A stretch of DNA of 64,000 nucleotides from Ralstonia sp. SET104 (GTDB lineage: Bacteria; Pseudomonadota; Gammaproteobacteria; Burkholderiales; Burkholderiaceae): contig NZ_BHVX01000001.1 of NCBI RefSeq assembly GCF_003851545.1, positions 186,001 through 250,000 on the forward strand, in the 5' to 3' direction. The notes under the pieces were generated by a model. That model was not told where the DNA came from, searched no databases, and saw only the letters and a list, made by a program, of their open reading frames with translations. The translations under genes and the position numbers were made by a program. Below are positions 43,019 to 52,972 of the stretch, in pieces (within the stretch, counting starts at the first letter, position 1; each line of letters starts with the position of its first letter).

Positions 43019-44650
43019 ATGAGAATCTCGGATATGAAGATCGGGGCGCGCCTTGGTGTGGCGTTCGCGCTTGTTGTGGCGCTGCTGATCGGGACTGCGG
43101 CGGTCGGCATCCAACGGCTGGACGACAACAACACGAAGATGGGCCGGATCGTCAGCGAGCGCTATTCGCTGATCGCACTGAGCAACCAGATCAAGAACAA
43201 CGGCTACAAGGCGAACGGCATCCTCAGCAATCTGCTGCTGGCCACCTCGGCCGACCAGAAAGCGAAGTACATGAGCGACTACGCAGCCATCCGCCAGGCC
43301 AACGGACAGGCGTATAGCCGGCTGGAGAAGGCGCTGAAGACCAATGAGGGCAAGGCGCTCTTCAAGGAACAGTTCGATGCGCGCTCCGCTTACGGTGCCA
43401 GCGTGCGCAAGTTCTTCGAGCTGGTCGACGCCAACCAGCCGGAAGACGCACGCGTTCTGTACCAGACAGACATGAGCCGCCTGCAAGACCAGTACTACGT
43501 GCTGGTCGACAAGATGGTGGACCACCAGGCCAGCGAGATGGAGCGTGACGTGGGCGAAGCCGCCGCGCAAGGCGCCAACGCCAAGATCCAGATGATCGTG
43601 CTGGCCGTGCTGGCAACCCTGCTGGCCGTTGCTACGGGCGGTTTCATCACCAGAACGATCACGGGCCCGATCAACCGTGCCGTGCATCTGGCCGAGGCGG
43701 TGGCGCAGGGCAACCTGACGCATCATCTGGAAGTCGGCACGAAAGACGAGATCGGCCGCCTGCTGGCCGCGCTCAAGCGCATGACGGAGAACCTGCACGG
43801 CATCGTTGGCCGCGTGCGCGGTGGGACGGACACCATCACCCGTGCCTCGCGTGAGGTGGCCAGCGGCAACATCGATCTTTCCAGCCGGACCGAGCAGCAA
43901 GCCAGCTCGCTGGAAGAAACGGCGGCGGCCATGGAGCAGCTCACCTCCACCGTCAAGCAGAACGCTGACAACGCGCAGGAAGCCAGCCGCCTGGCATCCA
44001 ACGCATCGCTGGTTGCCACCAAAGGTGGCGACGCCGTTGGCGAGGCGATCGAAACCATGAGCACCATCAACGCGTCGTCGCGCAAGATCGTCGACATCAT
44101 CGGCGTGATCGACAGCATTGCGTTCCAGACGAACATCCTCGCGCTCAACGCTGCCGTGGAAGCCGCCCGCGCCGGTGAACAGGGTCGCGGCTTTGCCGTG
44201 GTGGCGGGCGAAGTGCGCAGCCTCGCGCAGCGCAGTGCTGCGGCGGCCAAGGAAATCAAGGCGCTGATCGAAGATTCGGTCAGCCATGTCGGCACCGGTA
44301 CGGCCAAGGTGGAAGAGGCCGGCCAGATCATCCGCGACGTGGTTGCCGGTATCCAGAACGTGACGAACATCGTCTCCGAGATCAGTGCGTCAAGCCGTGA
44401 GCAGAGCGACGGTATCGAGCAGATCAACGAGGCCATCACGCAGATGGACAAGGCCACACAGGAGAACGCCTCGCTGGTGGAAGAAAGCGCGACATCGGCA
44501 CAGGCGCTGCAGGACCAGGCTGATCAATTGGCCGATATGGTCAGCACGTTCAAGCTGCACGGTGACGCGCCGGACCATGCGCACGGCGCACAAGGTGAGA
44601 CGGCCCCGATGGCACGTACTGCCTGGGCACGCGTGCAAACGCTTTCGTAG
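43019..44650 (+). CDS. Methyl-accepting chemotaxis protein
   Basis: 543-residue chemoreceptor. Helix 1 about 8-30, periplasmic four-helix bundle about 31-188, helix 2 about 190-212, HAMP about 213-265, then the long cytoplasmic coiled coil with the signalling tip [33 protein letters not shown], whose last part is invariant. Methylation-type glutamine/glutamate pairs flank it ([22 protein letters not shown]). Start: ATG at 43019 has AGGA about 10 bases upstream; the ATG at 43010 is too close to it. The C-terminus lacks the NWETF-type CheR tether. Ligand unknown. Confidence 0.93.
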   Translation: MRISDMKIGARLGVAFALVVALLIGTAAVGIQRLDDNNTKMGRIVSERYSLIALSNQIKNNGYKANGILSNLLLATSADQKAKYMSDYAAIRQANGQAYSRLEKALKTNEGKALFKEQFDARSAYGASVRKFFELVDANQPEDARVLYQTDMSRLQDQYYVLVDKMVDHQASEMERDVGEAAAQGANAKIQMIVLAVLATLLAVATGGFITRTITGPINRAVHLAEAVAQGNLTHHLEVGTKDEIGRLLAALKRMTENLHGIVGRVRGGTDTITRASREVASGNIDLSSRTEQQASSLEETAAAMEQLTSTVKQNADNAQEASRLASNASLVATKGGDAVGEAIETMSTINASSRKIVDIIGVIDSIAFQTNILALNAAVEAARAGEQGRGFAVVAGEVRSLAQRSAAAAKEIKALIEDSVSHVGTGTAKVEEAGQIIRDVVAGIQNVTNIVSEISASSREQSDGIEQINEAITQMDKATQENASLVEESATSAQALQDQADQLADMVSTFKLHGDAPDHAHGAQGETAPMARTAWARVQTLS

Positions 44651-44925
44651 TTCGTACGTCGCAAGTTGCAGTTGCAGTTGCGCAGTGATGTTGCTGTCAG
44701 CAGTCCAACGGAGGAGGCACGGGCCGTCACCAGGCGGCTCGTAACAGAAGGAATCGACGTAGCGCCCGGGCGGCTTGCCGGGTTTGGCGTTTCGAACGGT
44801 CCCGCCATCAGCCGAACACGTGTCTGCCGCGCAACCGCTGTGCGGGTTGGAGGGTTGCGTGCGTGGGCGCGCCGGCGTGCAGGTGGCGAGGTCATCCAAC
44901 GGTGTCTCTTTTCTCCTGAACAACC

Positions 44926-47523
44926 ATGTCTTCGCACGCTCCTGAAATGGCCGCCCCGGGTTCGGCAGCCGCATTTGACCCGTCTACCGCGCTGGCCGGC
45001 ACTGCCGTGGCAGCGCCGCCATCTTCCCCTGTTACGCAACTGATCGATGCCTATCGAGAGCAGGGCTATCGCCGTGCGCGCCTGGACCCGCTCGCACGCG
45101 TGCCCTTGCCCGAGGTGCCCGAACTCCGCCTGCGGTTTCATGGCCTCGACCCTGCGCAAAAGCGCGACCCCGCGAGCACGGTGCTCCCAACCGCGACGAC
45201 GGTGCATGAGCTCGAATGGCAGCTCAAGCGCGTGTACTGCGGCGCGATCGGGCTTGATTGCAGCAGCGTACGCAAGCGCCAGCGCCGTGCGTGGCTTTAC
45301 GCCCGCATGGAGGCGCAACTCCAGGCGCCCCCGCTGGCCCCGGACCGGAAGCGCTGGCTGCTGAGCCGGCTGGTGGCGGCCGAGATGTGGGAGCGCCTTG
45401 CGGGCGGCACGTTTGCGCATGCCAAGCGGTTCTCTCTGGAAGGCTGCGAGAGCCTGGTGCCGTTACTCGATACGCTTGTTGAAGCAGGCGCCGGCTACGG
45501 CGTACGGCAGGTCTTTTTTGGCTTGCCGCATCGCGGGCGATTGAACATGCTCGTCAACGTGATGGGCTTTGAAGCGCGAGGCATGCTCGATCGGCTTGAT
45601 CCGGACTCCGACGTCGCCCGCGCCCAGCGCGATCTGCCGTATCACCTTGGTGGGGTCGCGCGTCGAGTGGTCGCTGGTGATGAGACAACGCTGGTGCTGG
45701 CGCCCAACCCTTCGCATCTGCAGAGCGTGTATCCGGTCGTCTGTGGCATGGCGCGCGCGCATGCGGACGAGCATCCCGGCACACCGTGCCTGCCGGTGAT
45801 GGTGCATGGCGATGCGGCATTCGCCGGGCAAGGCGTCGTCATGGAGACACTGAACCTGACCCGCCGCAGCGGCTACGCGGCGGGCGGCGTCGTGCACGTG
45901 ATCGTCAATAACCAGATCGGCTTTACGACACCCAACGTGATGGATGTGCGTGCCCACGACTACTGCACCGACGTGACACGCATGGTTGACGCCCCGGTGC
46001 TGCACGTCAATGCGGACGACCCTGAAGCCGTCCTGCGCGCCGCAAGCCTTGCCCTGGCGTACCGCATGGAGCATGGCGCCGATATCGTCATCGATCTGAT
46101 CGGCTATCGCCGCCTGGGGCATTCGGAGCACGACACGCCCGCCGTGACGCAGCCCGAGCTGCACGCAGCCATTGCCGCGCACCCGACGGTCACGGAGCAG
46201 TATCACCACGCCAGTGCGGAACCGATACGCCTGGCGGATCTGCGTGAGGCTGCCGTGCGTGACTTGCGGGCCGGCCCCAGCGGCGTATCCCTTGCGTGTG
46301 GCGCTTCGCTGCCGCAGAACGCTGTGCGCCGCCCGCTTCAGCCGTTGTCATTGCAGCGTGTGCAGGCCTTGACGCAGACGCTCACCACGCCGCCCGACGG
46401 TGTGCTCTTGCACGATGTTGTGCGCAGGCTGTGCGAGCGCTGGCGTCTCGCGGCATCGAGCGCCGAACATGTGTCCGACTGGTGCCTGGCCGAAAACCTC
46501 GCCCATGCCACACTGCTGGAAGACGGGCAAAGCATTCGGTTGGCCGGCATGGACGTCGGGCGCGGTACGTTCATGCATCGGCACGCGGTGTGGCACTCGC
46601 AAGCCACGGCCGCTGACCAAGGCGAGCGGCACATACCGCTGCAGCATGTGGCGTCGTGCCAGGGCGCGTTCGACGTCGTCAATTCGCCGCTGTCGGAAGA
46701 GGCCGCGTTGGGCTTCGAATACGGCTACAGCGTCCAGACCCGCACGCGGCTGACGCTGTGGGAGGCGCAGTTTGGTGATTTCGCCAACGGTGCGCAGGTC
46801 TTCATTGACCAGTACATCGCTTCGGGCGAATACAAGTGGGGTTGCCAGTCTGCGTTGGCCATGTTGCTGCCGCACGGCCACGAGGGTGTCGGGCCGGAGC
46901 ATTCCAACGGATTCCTGGGGCGTTTCCTGCAGCTTTGCGCAGAGGGCAACCTGCGCGTGGTTGTGCCGTCGACTTCGGGCCAGTGGTTCCATCTGCTGCG
47001 TGAGCACGCCACGCTGGCAACGCCCAAGCCGCTGATCGTCATGTCGCCCAAGACCGAACTCTATGGCAACGAGCGTTCGCATTCGCGCGTGCAGGACCTG
47101 ATCGATGGATGCTTCATGCCGGTGCTGGCCGACGCCTGGTTGGCCGACCCACAAGCCGTTACGCGGGTGGTGCTGTGCAGTGGCAAGTTCTTCTACGAAC
47201 TGCTTGCGCAGCGTGAGAAGGATGCCCGTGCGGATGTGGCGCTGGTTCGCGTTGAGCAGCTTTACCCGTTTCCGCAAGCGGCACTCATGACCGCGCTGGC
47301 GGCATTCCCGAACCTGAAGGAAATTGTCTGGGCGCAGGAGGAAGACGCCAACCAGGGTGCATGGCGCTTTGTGCGCGATGCGCTGGAGACATGTTTACCG
47401 GAGGGGAGCCGACTCGCAAGCGTGTGCCGTAACGCTACGCCGTCGGGTGCGCATGCATCCGTTCGGGTGCACCAAACGGAGCAGCGCCGTCTGGTGGCCG
47501 CAGCATTCGGCCCGCTGCGCTAG
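44926..47523 (+). CDS. 2-oxoglutarate dehydrogenase E1-like paralogue
   Basis: 865-residue thiamin-diphosphate enzyme related to SucA (about 950 residues). Family motifs are present: LPHRGRLNMLVN, MVHGDAAFAGQGVVMET, IVNNQIGFTT, SPLSEEAALGFEYGYS and WEAQFGDFANGAQVFIDQ. It differs at conserved places: YRRLGHSEHDTPAVTQP replaces YRRHGHNEADEPSATQP, and the GPEHSNGFLGRFLQLCAE segment lacks the usual SSARLER. The N-terminal E2-binding region is short and different. No sucB or lpd gene is nearby, so it is not the TCA operon copy. It converges on a KgtP-like permease gene, suggesting a role in using an imported 2-oxo acid, possibly as a decarboxylase. Confidence 0.88.
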   Translation: MSSHAPEMAAPGSAAAFDPSTALAGTAVAAPPSSPVTQLIDAYREQGYRRARLDPLARVPLPEVPELRLRFHGLDPAQKRDPASTVLPTATTVHELEWQLKRVYCGAIGLDCSSVRKRQRRAWLYARMEAQLQAPPLAPDRKRWLLSRLVAAEMWERLAGGTFAHAKRFSLEGCESLVPLLDTLVEAGAGYGVRQVFFGLPHRGRLNMLVNVMGFEARGMLDRLDPDSDVARAQRDLPYHLGGVARRVVAGDETTLVLAPNPSHLQSVYPVVCGMARAHADEHPGTPCLPVMVHGDAAFAGQGVVMETLNLTRRSGYAAGGVVHVIVNNQIGFTTPNVMDVRAHDYCTDVTRMVDAPVLHVNADDPEAVLRAASLALAYRMEHGADIVIDLIGYRRLGHSEHDTPAVTQPELHAAIAAHPTVTEQYHHASAEPIRLADLREAAVRDLRAGPSGVSLACGASLPQNAVRRPLQPLSLQRVQALTQTLTTPPDGVLLHDVVRRLCERWRLAASSAEHVSDWCLAENLAHATLLEDGQSIRLAGMDVGRGTFMHRHAVWHSQATAADQGERHIPLQHVASCQGAFDVVNSPLSEEAALGFEYGYSVQTRTRLTLWEAQFGDFANGAQVFIDQYIASGEYKWGCQSALAMLLPHGHEGVGPEHSNGFLGRFLQLCAEGNLRVVVPSTSGQWFHLLREHATLATPKPLIVMSPKTELYGNERSHSRVQDLIDGCFMPVLADAWLADPQAVTRVVLCSGKFFYELLAQREKDARADVALVRVEQLYPFPQAALMTALAAFPNLKEIVWAQEEDANQGAWRFVRDALETCLPEGSRLASVCRNATPSGAHASVRVHQTEQRRLVAAAFGPLR

Positions 47524-47616
47524 CCGGAGGACGATGCGGGAAGCTCTGCCGCGGCCAACCGGATTTGCAATCGGTGGCCGCGGTGCGGGCTTGTGGTTGA
47601 AACGCCAGGCCGTGAT

Positions 47617-48921
47617 TTACGGCTCGTGGCGCAGGAAGCCTTCCTTGCTCGGATCAGGCATGAAGTACGTCACGATGAGCGATACGGCGCACAACGCCGT
47701 CACGTACCAATAGAACGTCGACTCGGTGCCGGCCTGCTTGAACCACAGCGCCACGTATTCCGCTGAACCACCGAACACCGCGTTGGCAATCGCATACGAC
47801 AGGCCTACGCCCATCGCGCGCACTTCCGGCGGGAACATCTCGGCCTTGATCAGCCCGCTGATCGACGTATAGAAGCTGACGATGGCCAGCGCCAACGTGA
47901 TGAGACCGAAGGCTGCGAGCGGGCTCGATACCGTGGCCAGCGCCTTCATGAGCGGCACCGTGCCCAGCACCGAGAGCGCCCCGAACAGCAGCATCGAATT
48001 GCGGCGGCCGATGCGGTCGGACAGCGCACCAAACACCGGCTGCAGGAGCATGTAGACAAACAGCGCGCCGGTCATCACGGTGGAGGCGGTCTTGGTCTCC
48101 ATGTGCGCCGTGTTGACCAGGTACTTCTGCATGTACGTGGTGAACGTGTAGAAGATCAGTGAGCCGCCGGCGGTAAAACCGATCACGCGCAGGAACGCGC
48201 CTTTGTGCTGCCACGCGCCGCGAATCGTGCCTGCGTGCTCGGCCTTGCGCGCCGAGGTGGTCTGCGTTTCGTGCAGCGACTTGCGCAGGTACAGCGCAAT
48301 CAGCGCCGTGAGCGCACCCACCACAAACGGAATGCGCCAGCCCCAGGCCTTCAGCTCGGCCGTCGTCAGCAGTTGCTGCAGGATCACCAGCACGAGCACC
48401 GCGCACAGCTGGCCGCCGATCAGCGTCACATACTGGAACGACGCAAAGAACCCGCGCCGCCCCCGCAGCGCCACCTCGCTCATGTAGGTCGCGCTGGTGC
48501 CGTATTCCCCGCCAACCGACAGGCCCTGGAACAGCCGCGCCACGAGCAGCAGGAACGGCGCCAGCGCGCCAATTTGCGCGTAGGTCGGAAGTACCGCAAT
48601 CAGCAGCGAGCCGCCGCACATCATCAGCACGGAGATCATCATCGCGGTGCGCCGGCCGCGCTTGTCGGCAATGCGGCCGAACAGCCAGCCGCCAATCGGC
48701 CGCATCAGGAAGCCTGCCGCAAACACGCCCGCCGTGTTCAGCAACTGCGTCGTGCGGTCGCCGCTGGGGAAGAACGCCGGCGCAAAGTACAGCGAGCTGA
48801 ACGCGTAGACGTAAAAGTCGAACCATTCGACGAGGTTGCCAGACGACGCGCCGACAATGGCGAGGATGCGGCGACGTGTGTCGTGCGGGTCAACCGCGTG
48901 CGGGGAGACAGTGGTATCCAT
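47617..48921 (-). CDS. MHS-family MFS transporter, alpha-ketoglutarate permease-like
   Basis: 434-residue inner-membrane carrier with 12 helices. Metabolite:H+ symporter features: [14 protein letters not shown] in helix 1, [18 protein letters not shown] after helix 2, [13 protein letters not shown] in helix 5 and SDRIGRR in the second half. These match KgtP (432 residues), which imports 2-oxoglutarate with protons. The neighbouring converging gene is a 2-oxoglutarate dehydrogenase E1 paralogue, supporting a 2-oxo-acid substrate. Confidence 0.9.
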   Translation of the reverse strand: MDTTVSPHAVDPHDTRRRILAIVGASSGNLVEWFDFYVYAFSSLYFAPAFFPSGDRTTQLLNTAGVFAAGFLMRPIGGWLFGRIADKRGRRTAMMISVLMMCGGSLLIAVLPTYAQIGALAPFLLLVARLFQGLSVGGEYGTSATYMSEVALRGRRGFFASFQYVTLIGGQLCAVLVLVILQQLLTTAELKAWGWRIPFVVGALTALIALYLRKSLHETQTTSARKAEHAGTIRGAWQHKGAFLRVIGFTAGGSLIFYTFTTYMQKYLVNTAHMETKTASTVMTGALFVYMLLQPVFGALSDRIGRRNSMLLFGALSVLGTVPLMKALATVSSPLAAFGLITLALAIVSFYTSISGLIKAEMFPPEVRAMGVGLSYAIANAVFGGSAEYVALWFKQAGTESTFYWYVTALCAVSLIVTYFMPDPSKEGFLRHEP

Positions 48922-49076
48922 GGGGGCATCTCGGTGTGGTTGTTCTGTAGGCAGCCTAAGCTGAGCCCCAGAATTGTAACGACATGTCGCGCGTTATCGC
49001 GCCCCGGAATTGCACCGATGGGTGAGATGGTGTCTTGCTGAAAGTGCGGGTGGCGTGTGCGGAAGTTACGCAGAAA

Positions 49077-49101
49077 CGGGTACGCACATCGCGCGTACCC
49101 G
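49077..49101 (-). terminator. Hairpin after the MFS gene at 49113
   Basis: CGGGTACGC (49077-49085) pairs with GCGTACCCG (49093-49101) around a 7-base loop, 11 bases past the stop of the minus-strand gene. The minus strand continues TTTCT, a weak T-run. Confidence 0.55.
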
Positions 49102-49112
49102 GCCGATTTCGC

Positions 49113-50333
49113 TCAACGCGCACCCTGCCGCGCGTTGAACACAACGCGCAGCCCCAGCGCCACCAGCGCCGCTGCCGTGCAGAACCCCATCAGGCCCGTC
49201 CAGCGTGCGCTCGTCCACGCAAGGCTCGCGCCGTACGCGCCGACCGACATGCCGATGAACAACGCCGTCATGAACACCGCATTGATGCGGCTGCGCGCTT
49301 CGGGCGCGAGCGCGTAGATGATGGTCTGGTGCGACACCAGCGCGGCCTGCACGCCCACGTCAAAGATGAGCGTGCCGATCACGATGGCGATAAGCGATTG
49401 CGGGGCCAGCGCCATCGCGGCAAACGTCGCCGCCATGAGCAGCGCGCCGCCCGCCGCGATGTGGCCCGGCGCCACGCGGCCGGACAATCGCCCGGCAATG
49501 CTCGCGCCAAGCGCACCTGCCACGCCGGCCAGCCCCAACAGACCCGCTTGTCCGGTCGACAACCCGAGCGAGCTTGTCAGATGCAATGCCACGGTCGACC
49601 AAAAGCCCGAGAACGCAATGCCGATAAATGCCTGCGTAATGGCCGACGCGCGCAGACGCGGATGCTGCGCAAACAGCGTGCCCAGCGAGCGCAGCAGCGT
49701 GAGGTAGGGCTGCCGCATGGTCGCCGGGGGCGGTGCCACGCCAAAGTGGGCGGCGCGCACGGCAATCGCCAACCCGACAATCGCCACCGCTGATATGCCG
49801 AAGGCCGCGCGCCAGCCGAAGTGGTCTGCCACGATGCCGCTGAACACGCGCGAGCCGACGATGCCGATCAAGAGGCCCGTCATCACTGTGCCGATGTTGC
49901 GATTGCGGTTGTGGTCTGTGCTGATGGCGGCGGCGCTGGGCACAAAGTCCTGCGCGATGGTGGCCGATAGCCCGACCGCAAAGCCCGCCACCGCCAGCAG
50001 CGGCAGGTTGGGCGCCAGACAACTGCCGATGAGCGCCAGCGTGAGCAGCACCGCCTTCCACAGGATGACGATGCGACGGTCGTAGCGGTCGCCCAGCGGG
50101 CCGAAGAAAAAGATGCCGCTGGCATAGCCCGCCGCCGTGAGCGTGGGCAGCACGCCCAATGCGTGCGGTGCGATGGACAGGTCGCGGCTGATGAGGCCCA
50201 GCAGCGGATGGTTCAGGTAGATGCACGCCACGCTGATGCCTGCACCGGCCGTGAGCAGGCGGATCAGCCCTTGGGTGTCAGGTGCGAGGGGGGCGGCGGG
50301 TGCCGTAGCGGCAGCGACAGGCGAGGTCGGCAT
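49113..50333 (-). CDS. MFS transporter (DHA1-type)
   Basis: 406-residue 12-helix major facilitator. The first-half motif FFGPLGDRYDRRIVI is the canonical loop 2-3 sequence, and helix 5 carries GLLIGIVGSRVFSGIVADH-like glycine-rich packing. This drug-efflux-type (DHA1) branch exports small molecules; the closest general type is the YnfM/arabinose-efflux permease group. I chose the ATG at 50333, preceded by GAGG; the frame extends 52 codons upstream without family character. The minus-strand GntR gene ends 104 bases upstream and may be in the same transcript. Confidence 0.88.
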   Translation of the reverse strand: MPTSPVAAATAPAAPLAPDTQGLIRLLTAGAGISVACIYLNHPLLGLISRDLSIAPHALGVLPTLTAAGYASGIFFFGPLGDRYDRRIVILWKAVLLTLALIGSCLAPNLPLLAVAGFAVGLSATIAQDFVPSAAAISTDHNRNRNIGTVMTGLLIGIVGSRVFSGIVADHFGWRAAFGISAVAIVGLAIAVRAAHFGVAPPPATMRQPYLTLLRSLGTLFAQHPRLRASAITQAFIGIAFSGFWSTVALHLTSSLGLSTGQAGLLGLAGVAGALGASIAGRLSGRVAPGHIAAGGALLMAATFAAMALAPQSLIAIVIGTLIFDVGVQAALVSHQTIIYALAPEARSRINAVFMTALFIGMSVGAYGASLAWTSARWTGLMGFCTAAALVALGLRVVFNARQGAR

Positions 50334-50436
50334 GGGAACCTCATGGATGAAATTGCTGCATCGCAGCGAAGCGGCGATGCTAACAACTTTCATCCGCGCC
50401 TGCAGACGGCCAATAACCTTGCTGCTGGTGATGGTG

Positions 50437-51273
50437 TCAGGCAGGCTTGCTGGCCGGGGCCGACGCCGAGGCGGGCGCCTCTTCCACATCTTCGCTATGG
50501 CCGCCTTGCACGTTGTGGCCGGCGTTGTCGATCCACAAGCGGGCGCGGTCTTCGCCCATGCGAGACAGCTCCATGCGGTACTCGTAGCGGTCAGGCCGGT
50601 AGAGGCCCTGCAGCAGTTGGACGGGGCGGCCGCTCATCTCCCGCACGGTGCGCTGGACCGAGAGCAGCGGCGCACCCACCGCCACATCCAGATACTGTGC
50701 CGTCGCCACGTCAGCCAAACGTGCCGATACGACTTGCGATGCGCGATCGATCCGCACGCCCGAGCTCTCGATCAGCCGCAGCAGCGACTGGTTCGCCAGG
50801 CGGTCGAGCGTCAGCTTGCGGGTCACGTCCAGGGGCAGCCACGTGACGATGAGCGCCATGGGCGTGTCTTCCAGGTGGCGCACGCGCACGAGCTTCTTGA
50901 TGGGCGTGCCCGGCGCGATTTCCAGGCACTTGGCCTCGTCGGGCGGGGCCAGCACGTCTTCAAATTCGACGACAACGGCGGAGGTGCGCTCGCCCACGTC
51001 GATGATGTTCTGCAGCAGTGTCTGAGCACCGCCAGCCAGCGTCACTGGATCATCGGGTTTGACGACAAAGGTGCCCATGCCGCGGTGGCGGCGCACCAGA
51101 CCTTCCTTGACGAGATAGTCGAACACGCGCCGCATCGTGACGCGGGAGGCGCCGAACTGGCGGGCCAGCTCGATTTCGCCCGGCATCGGGCCGTCACTGA
51201 ACCGGCCTTCCAGAATCTGTTGGCGCAGGACGACGTAGATCTGATGGTAGAGCGGTACCACGGCATCAGGCAT
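50437..51273 (-). CDS. GntR family regulator, HutC subfamily (UTRA domain)
   Basis: 278 residues. N-terminal winged helix (about 5-72: LYHQIYVVLRQQILEGRF, ELARQFGASRVTMRRVFDYL, GMGTFV) and a UTRA effector domain (about 95-245, with VREMSGRPVQLLQGLYRPDRYEYRMEL at the end). The tail is Ala/Ser/Pro-rich. HutC-type regulators bind pathway intermediates. Same strand and just upstream of the MFS gene at 49113, which it may control. Target not identifiable. Confidence 0.92.
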   Translation of the reverse strand: MPDAVVPLYHQIYVVLRQQILEGRFSDGPMPGEIELARQFGASRVTMRRVFDYLVKEGLVRRHRGMGTFVVKPDDPVTLAGGAQTLLQNIIDVGERTSAVVVEFEDVLAPPDEAKCLEIAPGTPIKKLVRVRHLEDTPMALIVTWLPLDVTRKLTLDRLANQSLLRLIESSGVRIDRASQVVSARLADVATAQYLDVAVGAPLLSVQRTVREMSGRPVQLLQGLYRPDRYEYRMELSRMGEDRARLWIDNAGHNVQGGHSEDVEEAPASASAPASKPA

Positions 51274-51338
51274 GGCAGTCGTGGTTCCGGGCGAGAGCAG
51301 CGAGGTCGAGAGCGAAATCCCGAAATCCGGGATGGGCT

Positions 51339-51362
51339 GCCATCAGGCCATCAGGCCATCAA
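51339..51362. repeat. Three 8-bp tandem units GCCATCAG
   Basis: GCCATCAG, GCCATCAG, GCCATCAA in the gap between the GntR gene and the HxlR gene stop. Nearby ATCCCGAAATCCGGGAT (51317-51333) is an inverted repeat. Confidence 0.6.
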
Positions 51363-51470
51363 GCCAAGGACAGCAAAGCGCGGGATGCGTTGAAAAGGGC
51401 GGCCGAACGGGCATTTTCCCCCCTTCATCCGCGACGATAGGGGGTTTTGCTGGGCCTGTAAAGTTGTGTG

Positions 51471-52013
51471 TTACCCGTTGACGGGCGGTGTATCTGCGGC
51501 CTGTGCAGCCGGATTTTCCCCTTGGCCATAGCGGGGATTGCGCTCGCGCATCGAGTTCTTGGGCGCCACCGGTTCGCCCAACGCATTGACCAGCGCCACG
51601 TGGATCGGCGTGCCGCTTTCGCGGTCGCGCAGCAGCATCGGGCCTTCGCCGTCGGGCGTGAGGTACCGGTCGCCCCACTGCATCAGCGCGACGATGGCGG
51701 GCAGCAAATCGACACCCGCCCGCGTGAGCCGGTAGGCGTCGCGCACGCGGTCGCCGGGCTCCTGATAGGGCACACGGCGCAGGATGCCGTAGGTCACCAG
51801 CGCCTTGAGCCGCGACGACAGAATCGCTGACGAGCACCCCGTGCGTCGCAAAAATTCATCGAACCGCGTCACGCCCGAAAACGCCTCGCGCAGCACGAGC
51901 AGCGTCCATTTTTCGCCAACGATCGACACTGCAGCCGCGATCGAGCAAGGCTCTTCCATCGACGTCACAAGCTCGGACGCCGCTGGGACGGGGAAGGGTT
52001 CCTGATTTCTCAT
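51471..52013 (-). CDS. HxlR family transcriptional regulator
   Basis: 180-residue regulator with one HxlR winged-helix domain (about 20-115). It has the conserved Cys in EEPCSIAAAVSIVGEKWTLLVLRE and RLKALVTYGILRRVPYQ in the recognition region, plus a 60-residue C-terminal extension. HxlR proteins often use this Cys to sense reactive electrophiles or oxidants. The start could be the ATG at 52013 or the internal Met before EEPCS. Divergent from the GNAT gene; the gap contains three AAAGTCAG boxes. Confidence 0.9.
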   Translation of the reverse strand: MRNQEPFPVPAASELVTSMEEPCSIAAAVSIVGEKWTLLVLREAFSGVTRFDEFLRRTGCSSAILSSRLKALVTYGILRRVPYQEPGDRVRDAYRLTRAGVDLLPAIVALMQWGDRYLTPDGEGPMLLRDRESGTPIHVALVNALGEPVAPKNSMRERNPRYGQGENPAAQAADTPPVNG

Positions 52014-52032
52014 GGCAAAAGCATAGTCAATT

Positions 52033-52091
52033 CTGACTTTACTTGCAAAAGTCAGGGTTTCTGCTAATCTAGCTTCAAATTAAAAAGTCAG
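52033..52091. promoter_or_regulatory. AAAGTCAG boxes between hxlR and GNAT genes
   Basis: CTGACTTT (52033-52040) and AAAGTCAG (52048-52055) form a perfect inverted repeat with a 7-base spacer; a third AAAGTCAG is at 52084-52091. Likely HxlR operator controlling both directions. The region is AT-rich. Confidence 0.6.
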
Positions 52092-52148
52092 ACGGAGATC
52101 CCGTGCTGGCGTTTAGCAACAACGATCCAACCGCGTGAGGAGATCCCC

Positions 52149-52727
52149 ATGCTGTACACCATCCACCGTTACCCCGCCGAATGGATCGACCGCTGGACCA
52201 TGCACGACGGCTCTATCGCCACCGTGCGCCCGATTCTGCCGCAAGACGCCCCGCTTGAAGCCGCTCTGGTTGAGGGGTTGTCGTCCGAGTCGCGTTATGC
52301 ACGCTTTCTGGTGGGCGGCGGCCGGCTGACCGACGAGATGCTCGCCGCCTATACGCAAATCGATTACGTCAACCACATGGCGCTGGTCGTGAGTGTTGCG
52401 CGCGCCAATGGTACGGGCGAAGACCTGATCGCCGACGGCCGCTTCGTTGTTGAAGACGGTGTGGCCGAATTCGCCATGCTGGTGGCCGACGCGTGGCAGG
52501 GCAAGGGCGTCGGCCGCCGCCTGTTTGCCACGCTGGTGCGCGCGGCGCGGGTATCCGGCGCGCGTGAAGTTTTTGGCGAAGTGCTGTCCATCAACCGCCG
52601 CATGATCGGCCTGGCGCGCGATGCGGGTTTCCATGTTGCCAATGTGCCGGGCGACGCCACCGTCTGCACTGTGCGCTTGCCGCTGGCTGATGTCGAGACG
52701 GTCATGACGCCCTTCGTTTTCGCTTGA
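52149..52727 (+). CDS. GNAT family N-acetyltransferase
   Basis: 192-residue GNAT enzyme using acetyl-CoA. The acetyl-CoA loop is VADAWQGKGVGRRLF (about 116-130). Its N-terminus (TMHDGSIATVRPILPQDAP) is like the acetyltransferase part of protein-lysine acetyltransferases of the Pat type but stands alone without the NDP-CoA-ligase domain. GGAG precedes the ATG by 7 bases. Divergent from, and probably controlled by, the HxlR regulator; a terminator follows. Substrate unknown. Confidence 0.9.
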   Translation: MLYTIHRYPAEWIDRWTMHDGSIATVRPILPQDAPLEAALVEGLSSESRYARFLVGGGRLTDEMLAAYTQIDYVNHMALVVSVARANGTGEDLIADGRFVVEDGVAEFAMLVADAWQGKGVGRRLFATLVRAARVSGAREVFGEVLSINRRMIGLARDAGFHVANVPGDATVCTVRLPLADVETVMTPFVFA

Positions 52728-52783
52728 GCCCTTTCGCTTTCACGCGCTTGCCTCCAAGCAAGTGCGTTCCCGCGTGTCTCTTT

Positions 52784-52810
52784 CGCCGCCGTTGAGCGGC
52801 GTTTTTTTTT
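52784..52810 (+). terminator. Intrinsic terminator after the GNAT gene
   Basis: CGCCGC, loop CGTTGA, GCGGCG (52796-52801), then nine T. Confidence 0.92.
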
Positions 52811-52972
52811 GATCAACTTATCGATATTCGTAATGCTCAGTCCAAAAAAACATCGTTTTCGTGGATGAATGGATGCGCATAGACTTTCTCAGTGGCCTGG
52901 TGCGTGGGCGGCCCCCCCAACTGCGTGCCGGTGCTGCCTTATTCCAACCATTCCCAGTCCGTGCCCCACACC

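Noticed and set aside
44666-44925. Weak OmpA C-terminal-like segment (TRRLVTEGIDVAPGRLAGFG)
   Set aside because: The likeness is short, lacks the NRRVEI-type ending and the frame has no start signal; it may be chance or an unrecognisable remnant.
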